DNA from: an uncultured Bacteroidales bacterium
GTDB lineage: Bacteria; Bacteroidota; Bacteroidia; Bacteroidales; P3
Direction of reading: 5' to 3'
NCBI GenBank assembly: GCA_947176875.1
Contig: CAMWSI010000074.1
Coordinates: forward strand, 1 to 5,392
Length of the DNA: 5,392 bases
Shown here: piece by piece, positions 1-5,392 of the stretch
How positions within the stretch are numbered: position 1 is the stretch's first letter
Layout: every line of letters begins with the position of its first letter
Position numbers and translations under genes: made by a program
Notes under the pieces: generated by a model
The model's database searches: none
The model's input: only the letters and a program-made list of their open reading frames with translations
What the model was told of the DNA's origin: nothing

Positions 1-3000
1 ACCCGGGTGCCTTCCTTGTCCGCATTCTCTATGGCCGGCCGCAAGGCCTCGTTGATTTTTTCCTGATAACGTTCGGCGGCCGGAGCATCCAGTTTGGACG
101 CGATAAACCGCTTGAGCGCGGCATTGTCGCAGACAAACCCGCTGCATGCCGCCGTATGTTCCTCCACCAAGCGGCCGTGCAACTCCGCCACAGCCTTCAT
201 CTGACTTTCGTCGGCATCCCACATGCCCTTACGCGCGCTTTCCATCATGACGGCCGTCACTTCCTGCAACGCATACGGATTCTTTTCGCTGAACCGCTTC
301 TCCACACCCAAATCATAGCGGTCCTCCACATATATCTCGTAATACTGATCCCACAGGTGCTCGTCTATGGCCGAAGCCCGCATCGCGTTCCAACCGTAAG
401 TATTGCGTACCGTCTCGGCAAACGTCGATAGCGCGCTGCTTTCTCCTTGCAGCATATGCGCGATATATTTAGGATTCAAGACTGTGGAACCGCTCTCCAC
501 GCCGATGGCTTCCTTCAGTTCCTGAACGCGGGCCCGGCTTCGGTTCCTGAAGTCGCTGAAATAAGCCGTCGGTTCGGTTCCCGTCACATGGGTCACCGCC
601 GCCGACATGCCGCCCATGAATTCATAGACGTGATCCAGGCTCAACGGTCCCCAAGTGTTGCTCGAACGCGGCTGTACGACAACTTCCGTATTCAGGAGGG
701 CGGCTTCGAAAACATGTTCGCGCGCCTCGCCCCAGGCCGCGGCGCCGTCTGCAGAATAAAGCCCGCTCATATTGGCGATATAGCGTTCCGCTATATCGCT
801 CACGGAGTCCCAGCTGTCGCCTTTCTCCCCCATCCCCATAATCGCGGTACCGTAATTTCCGTTCACGCCGCCGAAAATCCGTTCGCCCGCATATTTCCGG
901 GCGTCGGCGGGCGAATAGCCTTTTTCCAGCAGATAACGTTCCGCATCCTGACGGCCCGACCGGACGAAGTTCTCGCCGGCGGCTCCGTCTTCGGCCGCCA
1001 TAGCCACCGCCTTATTGATCAGCGCCAGACGTGATGCGGCTATATCCCGCAACTGACCGGACGTCTGTACGACGACATCGACGCGGGGACGGCCCAACTC
1101 CTCGACGGGTATTAAACGAAGCGAACGGATATTGCCGAAACCGTCCCTGAGGGGTTCGACACCCAAAAGATAGAATATCTGCGCCACCATGGCCCCTTCG
1201 GTCGAAACGAAATCGGTCGCCCAAAGTGTGAAACTGACCTTTTCGGGATAATGCCCGCGGCGTGCCTTTTCGGTTGCAAGCAGTTCCTCCGCCAGCTGTT
1301 TGCCCACTTTCCAAGCCTGCGCCGTCGGCGTGGTCTCCGGATTGACCGAATAGAAATTCTTGCCGGTCGGCACGGCCGACGGATTGATGATCGGATCGCC
1401 GGCCGATCCCGGCGCGACATAGCGGCCGGAAAGCGCCGCCAACAGAGCCTGTTGTTCGGACTGCGTACTCATCTGTACGTTCCGTTTCATATCGGCGGTC
1501 TGGAGCAATGCCGCCAGCAAAGCGGACAACGCCTCTTCCAAGGCCGCGTTTCGGCCGGGTTCTTCTTGCGGCATCGCGGCGGGATGCCCCGCTCCACGCT
1601 CCTTCGACGGCCGCTCCGGATCACGCCCGGCCGGCTTTTCATCCAACGACTGCGCCTGCGCCATGCGCTGCATCATACCGGCCGCCGCTTCCGGACCGGC
1701 TTCCATCGCCTCCCTCATCGCTTCGGCCCGCCGCGCCGCCTTTTCGGCCCGCCGCGCCTGCCGTTCCGCCATGTCGGCCAATATGGAAGCGTCTTCCGCC
1801 GAAATCAGACTGCGTAATACGGCCTCGGGGCGCTCGCCGTCGAACAGACGCCCGATAATCCTATCCGCCCGGGCGCCGTAACGGCTGTTCACACAGGTGC
1901 CGTCTTCGGCCTGCGCCGGCTGAATCCGGCCATGCGCCGCATCCAGACCGGCCAAGGCGTAACTTACGGCATCCGTTGCCATAAGACGCACCGTATTGCG
2001 GACTTGTTCCGACGTATAAGGCCGTCCCAGAATGTAAAGTCCATCACTGACCTTGGCGTCCTCCACTTCCTCTACGTAATGGTGGATACGTTCCACCTCT
2101 TCTACCGTCAGCGTCCGCCCCGTATCGATCGACAAGGCCGACAAGACACCGGCTTTCCGCGCCAAATCCGTGATACTCGTCAAATAATTTTTCTTCAAGT
2201 CGCTTTCTTCCAGATTCTCCATCCGATGAATCTCATCCCGCAACCGGAACAGATCCGGATACAGTCCGCTCTGCATGAACGGTGCGGTCAGATGAGACAG
2301 CAATGTCGCATAACTGCGGCGTTTGGCAATGATACCTTCGCCGATATTGCTGATGGTATAAATATAAAAATGCGGCACGTCGCCGATCAAGGCGTCGGTC
2401 CAATCATAATCCGACAACGCCAATTGCTTGCCCGGAATGAACTCCAGGCTGCCGTGCGTGCCGAAATGCAGGATGGCGTTCGCCCCGAACGCCTTGCGTG
2501 TCCACAGATAAGAAGCGACATAAGGATAGGCGGGCACCGCCCCGCCGCCATGCACGATTTTATCCACGTCTTCGCCGACGGAAGCCATCGGCTGCGGCAG
2601 AATGACGATATTCCCGAACCGCAGACGCGCCACCGCGACGGCTTTGCCGCCGTCGGCCTTGTCAATCCCCATATAGTCGCCGGGGAACGCGCCGTAACGC
2701 GTCCGCAGGGAGTCGGCCAAAGCGGGCGGACAATCTTCCCGCATCCACCGCATGAAATCCGTTTCAGTCACTTCGGCGGGATGCCCCGTTTTCAAGAACC
2801 GGTCGTAGGCACCGGCCGCATAGGGTCCCAACACGACGCCAGATTCGGCGATCCGCCTTTCCAATTCGACGGCATTGTCAGGCAAACCGCTTACATCATA
2901 GCCGTTGGCCTGTAAAAGTTTCAATGTATTATACAGAGAGGGCACGCCCTCCAGTCCGGACGCGTTCACCGCTCCCTTGCCGACACCTTTATAGTAATAG

Positions 3001-4094
3001 ATGGCGACTTTCTTTTCAGAATTCGGCAAAGACCGCAAATCGGCATAGTGTTTGACCAGACGGCAGAATTTTTCCGTATGACCGGGAATCGCATCAAAAA
3101 TCTTCATGCCGTTACGCTCGAACTGCGCCGCGACGGCATAAGGCGCGATGGCTCCGTCCAGTTCCGGCAGCACGACACTCATCGCGGATCCGCTGCCTCC
3201 CGAGAGTCCCTGCGGGCTATCGACCCAGTTTTCGTACAAATCGCTGACCGTAACCGGACTCAAAACGGGTACGCCCCACACTTCAAGCGAATCCGTGCCG
3301 CGTTCGCCTCCCCCCATGAGCATACGGCCATGGGGACGATTGATGATCACATCGGGACGGACCGCCGAAATCATATCCAATTTCTTTGCCCCGAACGAGA
3401 AGACCGGATATACGTTCAATCCCTTTTCTTCCAAAGACCGGACCAAGGCGGCCATATGCTCCTCGTTGGAGTTCTGCATGTTGATGTTGCCGGACAATAA
3501 AACGACCCGCGGCTCGCCGGCTTTATACAGTCCCTTGTCCTCATAGAACCGCTGATACGCCTCGTATGTGGCAAAAAACTCATCTTCTCCCAAATGGAAG
3601 TAATAATCGGCCGGAACCGGCACCACATCCTCATAAGGTTTGTTGAACACCACCTTGCGATCCACCTCCCGACGTATGAAATTGAAAAGGCTGCGGTAAT
3701 TCCTGACCGATCCGTTGTTCATCAAAGAGGCGACATACGTTCGTGCGGCACTGTCGAGCGAATTGATTTCCGCATTCTGACTTTCCGTGGAAAAAACGGG
3801 TACGCCTTTGCCGATGGCGGCCTTTATGGCGTCCAGATGCCTTTGGTCAAGACTGCTGCCGTGAACTCTGACCAACACCATATCATAGCGTTTGATCCGT
3901 TCGGCTTTGTCCAAGTCCACCGGCACGATCCTGACAAAAGCATTATCGTTGGCACGACGCATTTTTTCCACCGTAAAATCCGGAAAATTCAACGTAGCCA
4001 CGTTGGTTTTCGCCGCATAACGCATATAGAGACAGCACAACCCTAAAGCTATCGCCAATGCGCCGGCACTCCAGTATATCGCCTTCTTTTTCAT
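1..4094 (-). CDS. hmuS: HmuS-type CobN/ChlH-family chelatase-like protein, membrane anchored (C-terminus cut off by window edge)
   Basis: The reading frame is open for 1364 codons from the ATG at 4094 and leaves the window without a stop, so the C-terminus is missing. The family includes CobN (cobalt insertion) and ChlH/BchH (magnesium insertion). Residues 5-23 form one hydrophobic helix after MKKK, giving an N-terminal anchor. The family core is clear: K362-VAIYYYKG, HFGTHGSLEF at 543-552 followed by IPGKQ, IAKRRSY at 589-595 (very ChlH-like), GGVNGNYGTAI at 1075-1085, HVYEFMGGMSA at 1155-1165, and CSGFVC at 1317-1322. An Ala/Arg/Glu-rich insertion spans about 766-890. The neighbouring HmuY-like and TonB-receptor genes point to an HmuS role in haem use, in which iron is removed from the porphyrin; cobaltochelatase is the usual automatic label. 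No ChlI/ChlD or CobS/CobT partner is visible. The 61-base gap upstream (4095-4155) shows no convincing promoter, terminator or Shine-Dalgarno site, so co-transcription with the HmuY-like gene is likely. Family membership is very secure; dechelatase activity is inferred. Confidence 0.93.
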   Translation of the reverse strand, partial: MKKKAIYWSAGALAIALGLCCLYMRYAAKTNVATLNFPDFTVEKMRRANDNAFVRIVPVDLDKAERIKRYDMVLVRVHGSSLDQRHLDAIKAAIGKGVPVFSTESQNAEINSLDSAARTYVASLMNNGSVRNYRSLFNFIRREVDRKVVFNKPYEDVVPVPADYYFHLGEDEFFATYEAYQRFYEDKGLYKAGEPRVVLLSGNINMQNSNEEHMAALVRSLEEKGLNVYPVFSFGAKKLDMISAVRPDVIINRPHGRMLMGGGERGTDSLEVWGVPVLSPVTVSDLYENWVDSPQGLSGGSGSAMSVVLPELDGAIAPYAVAAQFERNGMKIFDAIPGHTEKFCRLVKHYADLRSLPNSEKKVAIYYYKGVGKGAVNASGLEGVPSLYNTLKLLQANGYDVSGLPDNAVELERRIAESGVVLGPYAAGAYDRFLKTGHPAEVTETDFMRWMREDCPPALADSLRTRYGAFPGDYMGIDKADGGKAVAVARLRFGNIVILPQPMASVGEDVDKIVHGGGAVPAYPYVASYLWTRKAFGANAILHFGTHGSLEFIPGKQLALSDYDWTDALIGDVPHFYIYTISNIGEGIIAKRRSYATLLSHLTAPFMQSGLYPDLFRLRDEIHRMENLEESDLKKNYLTSITDLARKAGVLSALSIDTGRTLTVEEVERIHHYVEEVEDAKVSDGLYILGRPYTSEQVRNTVRLMATDAVSYALAGLDAAHGRIQPAQAEDGTCVNSRYGARADRIIGRLFDGERPEAVLRSLISAEDASILADMAERQARRAEKAARRAEAMREAMEAGPEAAAGMMQRMAQAQSLDEKPAGRDPERPSKERGAGHPAAMPQEEPGRNAALEEALSALLAALLQTADMKRNVQMSTQSEQQALLAALSGRYVAPGSAGDPIINPSAVPTGKNFYSVNPETTPTAQAWKVGKQLAEELLATEKARRGHYPEKVSFTLWATDFVSTEGAMVAQIFYLLGVEPLRDGFGNIRSLRLIPVEELGRPRVDVVVQTSGQLRDIAASRLALINKAVAMAAEDGAAGENFVRSGRQDAERYLLEKGYSPADARKYAGERIFGGVNGNYGTAIMGMGEKGDSWDSVSDIAERYIANMSGLYSADGAAAWGEAREHVFEAALLNTEVVVQPRSSNTWGPLSLDHVYEFMGGMSAAVTHVTGTEPTAYFSDFRNRSRARVQELKEAIGVESGSTVLNPKYIAHMLQGESSALSTFAETVRNTYGWNAMRASAIDEHLWDQYYEIYVEDRYDLGVEKRFSEKNPYALQEVTAVMMESARKGMWDADESQMKAVAELHGRLVEEHTAACSGFVCDNAALKRFIASKLDAPAAERYQEKINEALRPAIENADKEGTR
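1722..1758. repeat. Short direct repeat with 21-base period inside hmuS (coiled-coil heptads)
   Basis: A 16-base stretch, TTCGGCCCGCCGCGCC on the plus strand, occurs at 1722-1737 and again, identical, at 1743-1758. The offset of 21 bases equals seven codons. On the coding strand this gives two consecutive heptads, ARRAEKA (residues 780-786) and ARRAEAM (787-793), with identical codons for the shared ARRAE. The period matches a coiled-coil heptad, so the repeat probably arose by in-frame duplication, or by strong codon bias acting on a repetitive helix. Confidence 0.7.
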
Positions 4095-4155
4095 TTTCAA
4101 CGACTCTTTACTAAAAACTTCTTCTTTTATCCGTTGAAAGCCCGTCCCGTCCGAC

Positions 4156-4791
4156 TCAATTCATTTTTACAAAATTGAATTCCACATGACCGCTTTCGCC
4201 GGCATCATTTTGATATTGCGTAAATTCAACCTTATAATAGCCTAAACCGTCGGCCGTCCGGAACGCATAGACCGGTGCCTTGAGATAAACCGGCGGCATG
4301 ACCAGACTGCCGTCTTCGTTCGTCTTGAACACGATGACCGTGGCCTCCGATTTGACCACCGTGGTCTCTCCGCCCATACCGCTCGATGTAATGGCTTTAT
4401 CGACAGCAAATTCGGCTCCATCCGGCAAAACGGCACCGGCATAGGAGACCCCGTCCGCGAAAGTATAGACACCGCCTTTTGAACCGACGGACGTGGCCTC
4501 GCCGCTATTGGTTCTGATCTGATACTTGTTCACGGCAAAATCCCAATCCGTACGCGCGAACCAAACCGTATTCGCCGAATCGCTTTCCTTGCCCGATCCG
4601 ACTTCCTTTCCGGCTGTCAGCGAGAAGTAATGCCATACGCCGGATTCCGTCGCTTCGATGGCGGCCGCCGCGGATTCCTTGTTATCCTTTTCCTTGTCTT
4701 TACAGGCGACCAGAGCCAGACAGCCCAACAATACGGCCGCCGCCGTTTTCATTTGTCTTTTCATGTTACTATAGCTTTTATTTGGTTTCAT
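4156..4791 (-). CDS. hmuY: HmuY-family haem-binding surface lipoprotein
   Basis: This 211-residue protein has a lipoprotein signal peptide: a basic start, a hydrophobic stretch at about 16-29, and the lipobox LVAC with the lipidated Cys at 30. The next residues, KDKEKDNKE, are acidic and charged, as in the export signal that sends Bacteroidota lipoproteins to the outer surface. The segment WDFAVNKYQIRTNSG at 83-97 is typical of HmuY-type proteins, and the rest looks beta-rich. HmuY proteins bind haem outside the cell and deliver it to the HmuR-type TonB receptor, whose gene lies directly upstream. M139 and M165 sit in loops and are candidate haem ligands; the only histidines are H54 and H202. 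The longest start (4791) touches the receptor stop codon as TAGATG. The ATG at 4764 (M10) gives a more ordinary signal peptide, MKRQMKTAAAVLLG onward, and may be the true start. The family call is strong; the exact ligand (haem or another tetrapyrrole) is inferred. Confidence 0.87.
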   Translation of the reverse strand: MKPNKSYSNMKRQMKTAAAVLLGCLALVACKDKEKDNKESAAAAIEATESGVWHYFSLTAGKEVGSGKESDSANTVWFARTDWDFAVNKYQIRTNSGEATSVGSKGGVYTFADGVSYAGAVLPDGAEFAVDKAITSSGMGGETTVVKSEATVIVFKTNEDGSLVMPPVYLKAPVYAFRTADGLGYYKVEFTQYQNDAGESGHVEFNFVKMN

Positions 4792-5392
4792 CTATTTGAA
4801 CGCATAACGCAGACCGACCATATACGTCCGTCCCGGATCCGTAAAAGAGGCGTCCTTGAAATTGAACAGGTTGTCGCATTTGAACGTGACCTCTATCGTA
4901 TGCGTCTTGATACGGAACGGTTTGACCAATACGACTTTGAAAATCGCATAAGGTTTCGACTGATCCAACGTCACCGTCGTTTCTCCGGTCACGGCATCCG
5001 TAACGGATTCCTGATAAAGTTTGGGGGAATTGAAGCGACCGGCCATCTGCAACGAGAACGGGCTTTTCAGAATCTTGCCGTTCCACGTAATGGAAGCCGT
5101 ACCGCTGTGCTTGACATTGTCTTCCAATTGCAGACCCGTCGATTTATCGACGGCATCGCAAAAGCTGTAACTGCCCTTGAAGACCAATTGCCGCAACAAA
5201 ACATAAGAGAAACTGAAGTCGAAGCCCTCCAAAGCCGCGCTGCTTACGTTTTTATAGTAGCGGTTGGCGAAACCGGTTTCATCTATCACTTCGTACTGCG
5301 TGATTTTATGATTGATACGATTATAATACGTCGAAGCCGACACATTGAACGGGCCGTAATTGTATTCGACCGAAAACGAGCTGTAAATGCCC
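4792..5392 (-). CDS. TonB-dependent outer-membrane receptor, C-terminal part (probable haem receptor, HmuR-like)
   Basis: Only the last 199 codons and the TAG stop (4794-4792) are in the window; the plug, TonB box and most of the barrel lie beyond 5392. The visible part consists of alternating polar and aromatic beta strands. It includes YYKNVSSAALEGFDFSFSY (the N-V-x-x-A-x-x-x-G-F-D-F pattern of TonB-receptor barrels), a late VTFKCDNLFNF strand (the usual N-L-F-(N/D) receptor signature), and the C-terminal GRTYMVGLRYAFK strand, ending in the aromatic pattern recognised by the barrel assembly machinery. The apparent start at 5343 is an internal GTG inside the barrel, because the frame stays open to the window edge. 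The gene abuts the HmuY-like gene, so it is probably the partner that imports haem using TonB energy. A TonB-dependent receptor is nearly certain; haem specificity rests on the neighbours. Confidence 0.88.
   Translation of the reverse strand, partial: GIYSSFSVEYNYGPFNVSASTYYNRINHKITQYEVIDETGFANRYYKNVSSAALEGFDFSFSYVLLRQLVFKGSYSFCDAVDKSTGLQLEDNVKHSGTASITWNGKILKSPFSLQMAGRFNSPKLYQESVTDAVTGETTVTLDQSKPYAIFKVVLVKPFRIKTHTIEVTFKCDNLFNFKDASFTDPGRTYMVGLRYAFK

Noticed and set aside
1012..1420. Minus-strand open frames at 1012-1314 and 1112-1420
   Set aside because: They are in different frames from the hmuS-like gene, which is open and conserved across the same bases.
447..1817. Other plus-strand open frames (447-1034, 1251-1817, 1508-1858)
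   Set aside because: All lie antisense to the continuous hmuS-like frame. Their translations are Arg/Pro/His-rich and low in complexity, and none has a plausible start context or domain.
1932..2915. A 327-codon open frame on the plus strand, antisense to the hmuS-like gene
   Set aside because: The opposite strand encodes the best-conserved core of the CobN/ChlH-family protein (HFGTHG, IAKRRSY). The plus-strand translation is rich in Arg, His, Gln and Ile without recognisable motifs, as expected for the shadow of a GC-rich gene.
4032..4094. Possible lipobox in the HmuS-like N-terminus (C20-C21 in ALGLCCLY)
   Set aside because: The residue before C20 is Leu and before C21 is Cys, not Gly/Ala/Ser, so a lipoprotein cleavage site is unlikely; a membrane anchor fits better.
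1..4094. Cobaltochelatase for vitamin B12 synthesis as the function of the large gene
   Set aside because: The family match allows it, but the adjacent HmuY-like and receptor genes, the N-terminal anchor and the lack of visible CobS/CobT or cobalamin genes favour haem use. It is kept only as an alternative.
4095..4155. Promoter or terminator between the HmuY-like and hmuS-like genes
   Set aside because: The 61 bases contain a GGACGGGACGGG stretch and an A-rich part, but no clear hairpin with a T-run and no good match to the Bacteroidota TTTG / TAnnTTTG promoter pattern.
4778..5086. Minus-strand open frame overlapping the receptor and the HmuY-like start
   Set aside because: It is out of frame with the receptor barrel, which has clear beta-strand and C-terminal signatures in the same region.

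Overview
The window reads as one minus-strand operon segment of a haem (or haem-like tetrapyrrole) acquisition locus from a member of the Bacteroidota. Three things support this assignment: an HmuY-family lipoprotein, a TonB-dependent receptor C-terminus, and a membrane-anchored CobN/ChlH-family protein of the HmuS type, all adjacent. None of the three genes has a clear Shine-Dalgarno site, which is usual in this phylum. The DNA is fairly GC-rich, with many GCG, CCG and CGG codons. That would suit a GC-rich lineage such as the Alistipes/Rikenellaceae side better than Bacteroides proper, but this is only a guess from composition.

Transcription runs from right to left. Positions 5392-4792 hold the last 199 codons of a TonB-dependent outer-membrane receptor; its start lies outside the window. 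The receptor stop codon is directly followed by the first possible ATG of an HmuY-like surface lipoprotein (4791-4156). After a 61-base gap comes a very large gene (4094 to beyond position 1) for a CobN/ChlH-superfamily protein with one N-terminal membrane anchor. It is open for 1364 codons and runs off the left edge, so its C-terminus is missing.

The likely joint function is as follows. The HmuY lipoprotein captures haem at the cell surface and passes it to the TonB-dependent receptor for import. The HmuS-type protein, anchored in a membrane, then handles the porphyrin. In anaerobic Bacteroidota this class has been linked to removing iron from haem rather than to inserting cobalt for vitamin B12. 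No partner AAA+ chelatase subunits, ABC transporter (HmuTUV-like), RNA genes, mobile elements or CRISPR arrays are visible here.

There is no gene-free stretch above 61 bases. The numerous plus-strand reading frames are shadows of the GC-rich hmuS-like gene. I see no clearly new system. The points most worth a second look are the receptor-HmuY-HmuS gene order, a heptad-repeat coiled-coil insertion in the HmuS-like protein, candidate methionine haem ligands in the HmuY-like protein, and a Tyr in place of an expected His near the core chelatase motif.
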